Shown here: positions 1 through 6,803 of the stretch, one piece after another
Numbering within the stretch: the stretch's first letter is position 1
Layout of the letters: each line of letters starts with the position of its first letter
Origin: Bacteroidota bacterium
GTDB taxonomy: Bacteria > Bacteroidota > Ignavibacteria > Kapaibacteriales > Kapaibacteriaceae
DNA length: 10,087 nt
Assembly: GCA_003488525.1 (NCBI GenBank)
Contig: DNLG01000038.1
Location: forward strand, 25,072-35,158
Direction of reading: 5' to 3'
Program-made: the position numbers and the translations under genes
Notes under the pieces: generated by a model
Database searches by the model: none
Told to the model about the DNA's origin: nothing
What the model saw: only the letters and a program-made list of their open reading frames with translations

Positions 1-55
1 ATTCCGGCAGGGGGCGCTGTGCATCTTCACTGTAAAGAGATCAGAGCGATCAGGA
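1..55. other. Downstream flank of fusA, no gene seen
   Basis: This short stretch follows the fusA stop codon on the minus strand. I see no recognisable start of rpsJ or tuf, the usual downstream neighbours in a str operon, and no clear hairpin plus T-tract. It is too short to decide whether another minus-strand gene begins just outside the window. Confidence 0.4.
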
Positions 56-2149
56 TTACTTTCCTTCTGCGCGCTTCTTCTGATATTCCTTGACCATTTC
101 TTCTTGAATGTTTCGAGGAACCGGCTGATACTTCTTGAACTCCATCGAGAACTCTCCCTTGCCTTGCGTTACCGATCGGAGGTCCGTTGAGTAGCCGAAC
201 ATTTCCGATAGTGGCACTTCGGAGTCTACCGTCACATATCCGGCATCAGAATCTGTTCCCATGATGACGCCACGGCGCTGATTGATCTGACCGATCACCG
301 TACCCTGGAATTCTTCCGGCACCGACACTTCCAGCTTCATGATCGGCTCCAGGATCGTCGGCTTTGCCGCTGGATAAGCCTCACGGAAAGCCATGATCGC
401 TGCCGTTTTGAAGGCCATTTCCGATGAGTCGACAGGGTGCGTCGCACCGTCGTTGATCGTCACTCGCACGCGCACAACCGGCTGGCCGATGAGCGATCCC
501 TCGAGGATCGACTCGCGGAAGCCCTTATCGCAGGCAGGGACGTACTCTCGTGGAATCACACCGCCTACAATGTCATCGACGAACTCATAGTTCTCGATCG
601 CGTCCGCCGGAAGAGGTTCGATGTATCCGCCAACACGGCCGAACTGACCCGAACCACCGGTCTGCTTCTTGTGCGTGTAGTTGAACTCGGCGCGCTGGGT
701 GATCGTCTCGCGGAAAGCCACCTTCGGGCGACCCACGGTCACTTCCGTGTTGTACTCGCGCTTGATACGCTCGATGTAGATGTCGAGGTGAAGCTCACCC
801 ATGCCCTTGATGATCGTTTCGCCCGACTCTTCGTCGCGCATCACGCGGAAGGTTGGATCTTCCTTCGTGAAGCGGTTCAGGGCCTTGGAGAAGTTCACCT
901 GACCGGCCTTGTCCTTTGGCGCAACCGCCAGCTCGATCACCGGCTCAGGCACGAACATCGACGTCATGGTGTAGCGAACGTTGCCATCAGTGAACGTGTC
1001 ACCAGAGGCGCAATCAACACCGAACATGGCAACGATGTCACCAGCCGATGCCTCATCGATCTCATGCATGTCATTGGAGTGCATACGGACCAGACGCGGA
1101 ACCTTGACCTTCTTGCCATTGGCAATATTGATGATGGAATCGCCCTTCTTGATCGTGCCCTGATAGATACGCATGTAAGTAAGCTGACCATAACGGCCGT
1201 CCTCGAGCTTGAATGCGAGCATCACAAGGGGTTTGACACCCTCACTGTCAAGCACCACCTTCTGCTCGTTGTTGTCCTGGTCGAGTGCCTCATTGGTAAT
1301 GTCTGTAGGTGCTGGCAGGAAGAGTCCGACACCGTCAAGTAGTGTCTGAACGCCCTTGTTCTTGTATGCCGAGCCGCAGAACACGGGTGTCATCTTCATC
1401 GTAAGCGTTCCCTTGCGGATCGCGCGAATCAGGATGTCAGCGCTTACCGGCTCATCGCCGAGGAACTTCTCCATGAGCTCATCATCAAAGTCCGCCGCCG
1501 TTTCGATCAGCCTGTGACGCAGCTCCTGTGCCTTGTCCATGAGGTTGGCCGGGATGGCTTCCTTGCGTACGTCGCTGCCTCCTTCGCCGTCGAAGTACTG
1601 CGCTTGCATGTGCACCAGATCAATCACGCCCTCGAGCTTGTCTTCAAGACCGATCGGATAGGTAACGAAAGCCGGCGTGTGGGCGAGCTTCTCCTGAAGC
1701 TGGGCAGCCACACGATCCGGGTTTGCACCCGAACGGTCGCACTTGTTGATAAACGCTACACGGGGAACGTTGTAGCGGCGCATCTGACGGTCCACCGTGA
1801 TCGACTGCGACTGGACGCCGGCTACCGAACAGAGCACCAGAACCGCACCGTCGAGAACCCGCAGAGCACGCTCCACTTCAACCGTGAAGTCGACGTGTCC
1901 CGGAGTGTCGATCAGGTTGATGTTGAAATCACCCCACGTGCAATACGTGGCTGCCGACTGGATGGTGATCCCCTTTTCGCGCTCGAGATCCATCGAGTCC
2001 ATCTTGGCTCCCACGCCGTCCTTACCGCGGACTTCATGGATTGCGTGGATCTTTCCCGTGTAGAAAAGGATGCGCTCTGATAGTGTGGTCTTCCCGGAGT
2101 CAATGTGCGCCGAGATACCGATGTTGCGAACTTTCGACAGGTCTGCCAT
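56..2149 (-). CDS. fusA: Elongation factor G, spd/mitochondrial EF-G1-like
   Basis: This is the translational GTPase that drives tRNA-mRNA translocation on the ribosome in the cytoplasm. At 697 aa it is full length for the family. Visible GTPase motifs are the P-loop AHIDSGKT (residues 14-21), a switch I region with [14 protein letters not shown] (50-63), DTPGHVDF (81-88), NKCD (135-138) and CGSAYKNKG (258-266). Domain II follows at about 300-400, the [12 protein letters not shown] segment of domain III in the middle, a domain IV with a [14 protein letters not shown] segment, and domain V near the C-terminus. The serine in the P-loop, the [12 protein letters not shown] stretch and ITIQSAAT are typical of spd-type and mitochondrial EF-G1 rather than the IDAGKTTTTER form of canonical EF-G (family knowledge from memory). 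The gene starts at ATG 2147-2149 and stops with TAA. It stands next to a repeat cluster and an MFS gene rather than rpsL/rpsG, so it is not in a standard str operon. EF-G identity is very secure; the subtype is inferred. Confidence 0.97.
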   Translation of the reverse strand: MADLSKVRNIGISAHIDSGKTTLSERILFYTGKIHAIHEVRGKDGVGAKMDSMDLEREKGITIQSAATYCTWGDFNINLIDTPGHVDFTVEVERALRVLDGAVLVLCSVAGVQSQSITVDRQMRRYNVPRVAFINKCDRSGANPDRVAAQLQEKLAHTPAFVTYPIGLEDKLEGVIDLVHMQAQYFDGEGGSDVRKEAIPANLMDKAQELRHRLIETAADFDDELMEKFLGDEPVSADILIRAIRKGTLTMKMTPVFCGSAYKNKGVQTLLDGVGLFLPAPTDITNEALDQDNNEQKVVLDSEGVKPLVMLAFKLEDGRYGQLTYMRIYQGTIKKGDSIINIANGKKVKVPRLVRMHSNDMHEIDEASAGDIVAMFGVDCASGDTFTDGNVRYTMTSMFVPEPVIELAVAPKDKAGQVNFSKALNRFTKEDPTFRVMRDEESGETIIKGMGELHLDIYIERIKREYNTEVTVGRPKVAFRETITQRAEFNYTHKKQTGGSGQFGRVGGYIEPLPADAIENYEFVDDIVGGVIPREYVPACDKGFRESILEGSLIGQPVVRVRVTINDGATHPVDSSEMAFKTAAIMAFREAYPAAKPTILEPIMKLEVSVPEEFQGTVIGQINQRRGVIMGTDSDAGYVTVDSEVPLSEMFGYSTDLRSVTQGKGEFSMEFKKYQPVPRNIQEEMVKEYQKKRAEGK

Positions 2150-2224
2150 AGCAGTGTACCGTTATTGTGTGATTGTAGTGCTGAACGTTCTTCTGCCGCC
2201 AGACTCGCCCTCCGGCGAAATGCA

Positions 2225-2260
2225 ACGCGGCAAAGACCGCAAAGCTACCAAAAAAAACCT
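2225..2260. repeat. Small hairpin and poly-A stretch beginning the repeat cluster
   Basis: GCGG-CAAAGA-CCGC forms a 4-bp hairpin on the plus strand, followed by a run of eight A. The GCAAAGACCGCAAAG segment resembles a degenerate dispersed repeat (CTTTGCGTCTTTGCG type) that I recall from many bacterial intergenic regions. It is not oriented as an intrinsic terminator for the minus-strand MFS gene, because on that strand the T-run precedes the hairpin. Confidence 0.35.
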
Positions 2261-2306
2261 GGTTTGAGGTTTGGGGTTTGGGGTTTGGGGTTTGGGGTTT
2301 GGGGTT
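2261..2306 (+). repeat. Tandem GGTTTGG heptamers, five perfect copies; G-quadruplex motif
   Basis: A first degenerate unit (2261-2267) is followed by five perfect GGTTTGG units at 2268-2302 and a partial GGTT. On the plus strand this gives five GGGG runs, each separated by TTT, which fits the sequence rule for an intramolecular G-quadruplex and resembles ciliate telomere DNA in composition. The array lies 112-157 bp upstream of the fusA start. Both flanking genes are on the minus strand, so the G-rich strand is their template strand. Short perfect tandem units like these often vary in copy number by replication slippage. Confidence 0.9.
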
Positions 2307-2307
2307 A

Positions 2308-2369
2308 TCATTCCGGCGAAAGCAGGAATCCACGTGTTCGAAGATGGATTGCCGCTTTCGCGGGAATGA
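2308..2369. repeat. 62-bp imperfect inverted repeat with ATTCC...GGAAT units
   Basis: The arms at 2308-2332 and 2345-2369 are each 25 nt, complementary with three mismatches, and separated by a 12-nt loop. The left arm contains ATTCC-N10-GGAAT, and the right arm carries a related unit in the opposite orientation. This resembles the widespread palindromic intergenic repeat (Neisseria dRS3 consensus ATTCCC-N8-GGGAAT) that is often mis-annotated as protein because it translates to FPRKRES and FRGND-like peptides. One reading of this window gives SFPRKRQS and CFRRND, which matches that signature. A non-autonomous, possibly mobile palindromic repeat is the best explanation; no transposase is nearby. 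Confidence 0.75.
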
Positions 2370-2373
2370 CGGC

Positions 2374-2401
2374 AGTACCCAGTACCCAGTACCCAGTCCC
2401 C
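2374..2401 (+). repeat. Tandem AGTACCC heptamers abutting the MFS stop codon
   Basis: Three perfect AGTACCC units (2374-2394) are followed by a one-base variant AGTCCCC (2395-2401). The array ends one base before the TGA stop of the minus-strand MFS gene (2402-2404). It has the same 7-bp period as the G-rich array on the other side of the inverted repeat but an unrelated unit sequence. Confidence 0.85.
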
Positions 2402-3622
2402 TCACTCTATGCTCGCCTGCCGGAGTGCTTTATTCTTCAGGGCCACGATGGCAACGATCAGAAGTGTGACGGTTCCGCCGAAGAGAACGCTCGGGACGGC
2501 ACCGAGCAGGCGGGCGGCGAGGCCGCTTTCAACGGCACCGAGCTCATTGGAGCTGGAAATGAACATGGTATTGGCGGCCGCCACACGCCCCTTCATCTCC
2601 TCGGGCGTCTGCAATTGCAGGATAGTGCCGCGGACCACGACGCTGACAGCATCGAGCCCTCCGGCCAGAATGAGAAGTCCGAAGCTGATCCAGAAGGATG
2701 TGCTGAGACCGAAACCGATGATGCATAGCCCGAATCCGGCTACGCACGACAGCAGCAGGCGCCCGGCGCCCCGTCGTATGGGACGCCATGCAACGATGGC
2801 CATGGTAGCGATGCTTCCAATGCCCATGGCTGCGCGCAGAAGGCCAAGTCCGGCCTCATCGGTTCCGAGGATATCCTTCGCAAACACGGGCAAGAGCGCC
2901 ACCACGCCACCAAAGAGGACCGCAAAGAGGTCGAGCGAAAGGGCTCCGAGAATAACGGGACGTGAGAAAATGAATCGCACGCCGACCGTCAGGTCCTGAC
3001 GCATTGATCCACGACTGTCCTGATGTACTGGGGGTTTGGGAGTAATCCGAACCGCACCGACGGCACCGACAAGCATGCAGCCCAGGATCGTCATCGATGC
3101 GGCAGACAGCCCTAGCCACCCGTAGATCAGGCCGCCAATGACTGGTCCAGAGACCATCGCGGCTTGCCAGACGGCGCTGTTAACAGCCGATGCCCGCGGT
3201 ATATCCTCACGCTCCACGATACGTCCGAGAGAGCTGAACATTGATGGGCCGTAAACGGCCCGGCCGGCACCGTTGATGAAGATCATCGTCAGCAATCCAC
3301 CAAGGATGGCATTCAATCCGAGCTGATCCAGTGCGCTGGGCCGCAGCAATACCGCCGTGCCGATGGCCGATAGGATGAACATCAGAACGGCAATACGAAT
3401 ACCCCGCCTTTTGTCGAGCCGATCCACCAGATATCCCATGGGAAGTGCCATGCCGATAGCAGGGATGGCTTCGGCAAGGCCGATGAGTGCGAGCCAGATC
3501 GGATCATGCGTCAGCGAATAGACATACCAGCTCACAACAAGCGCCTGCATGTGCCAGGCGACCGCCACGAAGAAACGCAACTGGAGAAAGGCCAGAAACT
3601 CGGCCGTAACGAACGACAGCAT
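2402..3622 (-). CDS. MFS transporter, EntS/MFS_3-like exporter
   Basis: This is a 406-aa inner-membrane secondary transporter with a pattern of about twelve hydrophobic helices. The cytoplasmic loop between helices 2 and 3 carries an MFS motif A variant, GYLVDRLDKRRGIR (residues 63-76). A second loop near the C-terminal half contains TPEEMKGRVAAANTMF followed by SNELGAVESG, typical of the MFS_3 group that includes the enterobactin exporter EntS. The N-terminal stretch RFFVAVAWHMQALVVSWYVY is like Bacteroidota relatives. The substrate cannot be read from sequence; drugs or siderophores are possible. The ATG at 3620-3622 is the only methionine start available after the upstream in-frame stop. 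No Shine-Dalgarno sequence precedes it, as the upstream mRNA reads ACAACCTCCG, which is unremarkable in this phylum. It is divergent from the secreted protein gene at 3724 across about 100 bp. Confidence 0.9.
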   Translation of the reverse strand: MLSFVTAEFLAFLQLRFFVAVAWHMQALVVSWYVYSLTHDPIWLALIGLAEAIPAIGMALPMGYLVDRLDKRRGIRIAVLMFILSAIGTAVLLRPSALDQLGLNAILGGLLTMIFINGAGRAVYGPSMFSSLGRIVEREDIPRASAVNSAVWQAAMVSGPVIGGLIYGWLGLSAASMTILGCMLVGAVGAVRITPKPPVHQDSRGSMRQDLTVGVRFIFSRPVILGALSLDLFAVLFGGVVALLPVFAKDILGTDEAGLGLLRAAMGIGSIATMAIVAWRPIRRGAGRLLLSCVAGFGLCIIGFGLSTSFWISFGLLILAGGLDAVSVVVRGTILQLQTPEEMKGRVAAANTMFISSSNELGAVESGLAARLLGAVPSVLFGGTVTLLIVAIVALKNKALRQASIE

Positions 3623-3723
3623 CGGAGGTTGTTTGGGGATTCGGTGCGCGTGTGGTGCGGAATGGGTCGCAAACTACCGAGGTTCTGTTATGTTTATGCG
3701 CACTAATTGGGGGGATAAGCGCA
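3623..3723. promoter_or_regulatory. Divergent intergenic region, presumed promoters
   Basis: This 101-bp gap separates the start codons of the MFS gene (minus) and the secreted protein gene (plus), so promoters for both should lie here. TATGTTTA at 3688-3695 is close to the Bacteroidota -7 box TAnnTTTG and points toward the plus-strand gene, but it was found by eye. I see no convincing operator palindrome. Confidence 0.35.
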
Positions 3724-5676
3724 ATGCGGTTTGCACTGGGAATTCTCATGACGACCATCTGCATCTTCGCCTTGTGCGTGGCTGCCAGTATCGCCCAGCC
3801 GGCGAACCAGCTAACGACCGGGACGCATTTTCGCGTCGGCTTCATTCATCCGGATCTAGCCGTTGGAGAGCACCTTCCCGACAGTAGCTACTGTCTTCGG
3901 CTTCATGCGGACGAGCCGGCAACGGTTAGCGTCGGAAAGATCACCGTCAAGGTGGTACCGGGTCAGCCTACTGTCGTCTGCATGACTCAGACCGATGCTG
4001 TGGAGGTCACAAGCAACCGACCGATTACCGTGTCATCCTTCCAGGACCTTCTTGGTAACGGCGAACAGTCCTGGCATCTGCCAACTTCTGCCTGGGGGCG
4101 TCAGTACCGTGCCTTCAACTGGTGGACCGACCGCCATGGTCTTGATAGTGCTTCGATGAAGTACTCGACAGCGAAACGTCTCGTGATCGCCAATGAGAAC
4201 GATACTCACGTGACGGCGCAGACACTCAATGGTGAGCGCGACACAGTTCTTGATGCCGGCCAGGTATGGCTCTTAAGCGAAGCTCTCGATACCGCAATGC
4301 TTCGACAAATGCGCTCGGATCCGACCGGGCTTCTTGTGAGTGCCGACAAACCGGTCGCCGTCATCTCCGGACATGCCAAGGCAGCGATCCTAGCGTATCC
4401 GGATGGTCTGCCAATGACCGGTCCGTATGCGCGAACAGCAAACCGGTGCCGAGGGAATCTACAGGATGCCATGTACCCGACGTCAATGGCCGGCACGGAG
4501 TTTGTAACCGTTCCGATCATCTATACACCTACTCGCGAACGTGGGCTCGATCTATCGAACCAGGGAATTGGCGATGACCGTGGAGATGTGCTGCGATTTA
4601 TCGCACTATCTGACTCCACGGTGATCATGCATGCCTCCGGTGATGGCTCGCTGATAACCGACACCATGATTGCTCGGGGTCAGGTGTACACCGTCACCAG
4701 TGTCGAAAAGCCAATGCTGTGGCACACATCACAACCTGCTCTCGCAGCACAGTACGGCAAGTCGTACGGACGTATTACTTCGCAGGCTGTATTGCCCGAG
4801 GACGACCCAACGACCGATGCAGGGTTGCCGTTGCTGATGACCGTTCCCCCTCTCGATCGGTGGATCAGCAGAACATCTGTCCACACCAGAAAAGACATGC
4901 TCAATGTGCTGGCCATCGCCGTTCGCACATCGGATGTTGCAAGCCTCCGTCTCAACACACGCCCGATAGCGTCGACGGCACGCTTAACATCCATCCCAGG
5001 TACGATCTACAGTGTCATGACGGTGATATTGCCCGAGGGAACCTTCACGGTCACGTCTGACAGTGGCAAACGCTTTGCATGCTGGACGTACGGCTCGCTC
5101 GACGGCTTTCAACTTGGAAAAATCTATGGCTCAGTTGCGGGCGTGGACGTTCATACCTCATGTCCTGATTCGATCCACCTTTCCTACGCGCAGGATAAAG
5201 CAACGGGACTCGTTACTGTCTCAACAGACATGGTATGGCTAGCGGATACGTGCTCCTGGCTGTCAATGCTGTATTTGGACTCTTCCGTGGATGATGCAAC
5301 GTGGCAGAGGATTGGGACAGATCTCCTCATTCAGCCGAAGAACCCGCAGCACGCACTCACATGCACGGCCATCGCGGTTTCGTCATCTGGACGACGCGAT
5401 TCTATTCAAGTCGTGACCGGTGGAACAAACGTCGAAGACGATAACCGATTGTGGTCCTATCCAGCGATCAGCCCAATGCCAATTGGCGAAACAGCCCTTG
5501 TTACGGGGCTTTCCAGCTTGATTGGCCGTTCCATTCGCATGTATTCTCTTGAGGGCGCTGAGCTCTTGAACACGGCAATCATTGCTAACGAGATGACACT
5601 GCACACAGCCGACCTGACACGTGGCACGTACGTCGTAGCGATCGATACACGCGCATTCCTTGTTGTCAAATTGTAA
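3724..5676 (+). CDS. Secreted IgGFc-binding-domain-like protein with T9SS C-terminal tail
   Basis: The product is a 650-aa exported protein of unknown ligand. Residues 1-24 form a signal peptide (hydrophobic core, cleavage likely ASIA|QPA), and this decides the start at ATG 3724; an in-frame GTG at 3652 would bury the signal peptide. The body resembles the IgGFc-binding N-terminal domain family: repeated beta-strand phrases such as VEVTSNRPITVSSFQ, LLVSADKPVAVISG, AGTEFVTVPI and DKATG, ending with FQLGKIYGSVAG. A region with several cysteines follows. The last 70 or so residues read like a type A T9SS sorting domain, with IRMYSLEGAELL, LTRGTYVVAID and a C-terminal FLVVKL. Proteins of this architecture are exported by Sec, then moved across the outer membrane and either anchored on the surface or released. 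The name reflects homology to a mammalian mucin-like protein and does not imply antibody binding. It has no obvious operon partner. The domain call is by eye; secretion is more certain than fold. Confidence 0.8.
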   Translation: MRFALGILMTTICIFALCVAASIAQPANQLTTGTHFRVGFIHPDLAVGEHLPDSSYCLRLHADEPATVSVGKITVKVVPGQPTVVCMTQTDAVEVTSNRPITVSSFQDLLGNGEQSWHLPTSAWGRQYRAFNWWTDRHGLDSASMKYSTAKRLVIANENDTHVTAQTLNGERDTVLDAGQVWLLSEALDTAMLRQMRSDPTGLLVSADKPVAVISGHAKAAILAYPDGLPMTGPYARTANRCRGNLQDAMYPTSMAGTEFVTVPIIYTPTRERGLDLSNQGIGDDRGDVLRFIALSDSTVIMHASGDGSLITDTMIARGQVYTVTSVEKPMLWHTSQPALAAQYGKSYGRITSQAVLPEDDPTTDAGLPLLMTVPPLDRWISRTSVHTRKDMLNVLAIAVRTSDVASLRLNTRPIASTARLTSIPGTIYSVMTVILPEGTFTVTSDSGKRFACWTYGSLDGFQLGKIYGSVAGVDVHTSCPDSIHLSYAQDKATGLVTVSTDMVWLADTCSWLSMLYLDSSVDDATWQRIGTDLLIQPKNPQHALTCTAIAVSSSGRRDSIQVVTGGTNVEDDNRLWSYPAISPMPIGETALVTGLSSLIGRSIRMYSLEGAELLNTAIIANEMTLHTADLTRGTYVVAIDTRAFLVVKL

Positions 5677-5835
5677 CTTTCTATGGCTTTTTTAGTTTTA
5701 CGGTAGCACTATTTACATCTTCGGCATTTCCCGCCCGACAGACAACACCGCTGGATTGACTTGCTAACTTGTTCGTGAACGATCGAATGATCGTGGTAGA
5801 GATGAATTGTCATTGGAATGAGAAGGAGAGTTTGC
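5677..5835 (+). promoter_or_regulatory. Upstream region of the FNR-like regulator
   Basis: This is a 159-bp noncoding gap. Directly after the upstream stop there is a T-rich stretch (CTTTTTTAGTTTTA) without a clear preceding hairpin, so an intrinsic terminator is not evident. TTGACT at 5756-5761 could be a -35-like element. A perfect 6-bp-arm palindrome lies at 5779-5794. A ribosome-binding site, AAGGAG, at 5823-5828 precedes the ATG at 5836 by seven bases. Confidence 0.5.
5779..5794. promoter_or_regulatory. Palindrome ACGATC-GAAT-GATCGT, possible autoregulatory operator
   Basis: The two 6-bp arms are perfectly complementary with a 4-bp spacer. The 5-N4-5 geometry is that of FNR boxes (TTGAT-N4-ATCAA), and it sits 41 bp upstream of the regulator's start, as expected for autoregulation. 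The arm sequence, however, lacks the TGA core shared by CRP and FNR half-sites, so binding by this regulator is uncertain. Confidence 0.4.
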
Positions 5836-6543
5836 ATGCATACGTTCAAGCAGCCAGAGTGTAACTCATGTGGATCAAGAGTGTCTACATGCCTGATAGA
5901 ACTGAGTACGAATCAGGTTGAAGAGATCGCCCAACAAAAGCATAGCCAGCTCTTCACGCGCAACTCCTATGTCTTCGCGGAAGGCCAATATCCACGGGGC
6001 ATCTACTGCATCCACAAGGGACACGTGAAGATCAGTAAAATGGGAGCTGACGGACGTGAGCACATCATAAGCTTTGCCGGCACCGGCAACATCGTTGGAT
6101 ATGGTACACTGCTTGCCGCAGAGAAGTACAACGTTAGCTGCGTAGCCGTGCAGGACTCGTCCATTTGCCTTATTCCATCCGAGATATTCTTCCGTAACGT
6201 ACGCGAAAACCCGGCGATGGCTCTTCATGTAATGCACGATATCTCGCTCGAGCTGCGTGCGACAAATCAACGTATTGTCGAGCTGACGCATAAGCCGATT
6301 CGCGAGCGTGTTGCCGAGGCGCTGCTTATCATCAAGGAGGCATTTGGGCTCGATGCTGATGGCATGACGCTGCGCAGCCCCCTTACTCGCGAGGAGATAG
6401 CTTCTATCGTAGGCACCGCTCCAGAAAGCGTGATACGCACGCTATCAGAGTTCAAGTCGGAAAATCTCATTGCGACAAATGGACGTACGATACAACTCGT
6501 AAACATGCGTGCATTAGTCCATATTGCTAACATTCGTGATTAA
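5836..6543 (+). CDS. Crp/Fnr family regulator, FNR-like with four candidate Fe-S cysteines
   Basis: This is a 235-aa homodimer-type DNA-binding transcription regulator. The start at 5836 is chosen because AAGGAG (5823-5828) is well spaced from it; an ATG at 5818 would lie upstream of that site. N-terminal cysteines C9, C12 and C19 (C-X2-C-X6-C) are followed by a cyclic-nucleotide-type beta-roll (about 36-125), a long dimerisation helix (about 127-150) and a C-terminal winged helix. C111 in SSICLIPSEIFF aligns with C122 of E. coli FNR (TSMVCEIPFETL). The C19-C111 spacing of 92 is close to the FNR value of 93. The recognition helix TAPESVIRTLSEF keeps E197 and R201, equivalent to FNR E209 and R213, with isoleucine at the S212 position. 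The cAMP-contact arginine-serine pair of CRP is not evident. An oxygen- or NO-sensing [4Fe-4S] regulator is plausible, but many Bacteroidota relatives have N-terminal CxxC motifs without a shown cluster. Confidence 0.9.
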   Translation: MHTFKQPECNSCGSRVSTCLIELSTNQVEEIAQQKHSQLFTRNSYVFAEGQYPRGIYCIHKGHVKISKMGADGREHIISFAGTGNIVGYGTLLAAEKYNVSCVAVQDSSICLIPSEIFFRNVRENPAMALHVMHDISLELRATNQRIVELTHKPIRERVAEALLIIKEAFGLDADGMTLRSPLTREEIASIVGTAPESVIRTLSEFKSENLIATNGRTIQLVNMRALVHIANIRD

Positions 6544-6566
6544 ACTATCGTTTATCATCTGCGAGC

Positions 6567-6580
6567 CTGACATTTGTCAG
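6567..6580. promoter_or_regulatory. CTGACATTTGTCAG palindrome with Crp/Fnr core
   Basis: The arms CTGACA and TGTCAG are perfectly complementary around TT. Written as CTGAC-N4-GTCAG it has FNR-box geometry and the TGA/TCA core shared by CRP and FNR sites. It begins 23 bp after the FNR-like gene's stop codon and lies 223 bp upstream of the LuxR-type gene. No T-tract follows, so it is not a typical terminator. Operator function is inferred. Confidence 0.45.
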
Positions 6581-6661
6581 TATGCTACCTAACAAGAATC
6601 AGTGCACTTCCTGATATGAGTCATAGAATCAGCTTACGTACGATGCGAAATTGCTTGCGTT

Positions 6662-6699
6662 GATGTGAGCACTTCAGCGTACGTGTCAAGGCTCACATC
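6662..6699 (+). repeat. 9-bp perfect inverted repeat, leader hairpin candidate
   Basis: GATGTGAGC (6662-6670) and GCTCACATC (6691-6699) are perfectly complementary across a 20-nt interval. After a one-base bulge, CTT (6672-6674) can also pair with AAG (6688-6690), extending the stem to 12 bp. It contains TGTGA and TCACA half-sites but at a spacing too wide for one CRP-type operator. No T-tract follows. It may be an RNA structure in the leader of the downstream gene or a pair of protein-binding half-sites. Confidence 0.55.
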
Positions 6700-6803
6700 T
6701 TCATGGTCAGCTTCCAGCGCGGCTGCTAGCGTCGCCCACTGGATTCGACCATTGGTTCAAGCAAACATGGATTCACCAACATTGCACGAAAGGATCTGCC
6801 CAA

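Larger units (their letters stand above)
6544..6803. other. 260-bp gap with several inverted repeats, no gene seen
   Basis: No coding frame of convincing length or composition is seen. The gap holds the palindrome at 6567-6580, a perfect 5-1-5 palindrome TATGA-G-TCATA at 6615-6625, and a long hairpin at 6662-6699. It is presumably the control region and leader of the LuxR-type gene. AAAGGA at 6789-6794 is a good ribosome-binding site, nine bases before the ATG at 6804. Confidence 0.6.

Noticed and set aside
437..1342. A 301-codon open frame on the plus strand, antisense to fusA
   Set aside because: It lies wholly inside a certain EF-G gene, its peptide is H-, R- and L-rich with no domain, and long antisense frames are expected where codon third positions are GC-rich.
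2261..2401. Possible CRISPR array
   Set aside because: The repeats are contiguous 7-mers without spacers and no cas genes are nearby.
2100..2405. A minus-strand reading with SFPRKRQS and CFRRND peptides
   Set aside because: This is the familiar translation of a dispersed palindromic repeat plus heptamers, not a protein.
3652..3723. GTG at 3652 as start of the secreted protein
   Set aside because: It would add 24 residues in front of a clean signal peptide that begins at ATG 3724.
5818..5835. ATG at 5818 as start of the FNR-like regulator
   Set aside because: The AAGGAG site lies after it and is correctly spaced for the ATG at 5836.
5875..6291. Antisense frame of 138 codons opposite the FNR-like gene
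   Set aside because: It is fully contained in a clear Crp/Fnr gene and shows no domain or ribosome-binding support.
6615..6625. TATGA-G-TCATA palindrome as an operator
   Set aside because: It is perfect but short and AT-rich, with no family consensus to support it; noted only as part of the gap.
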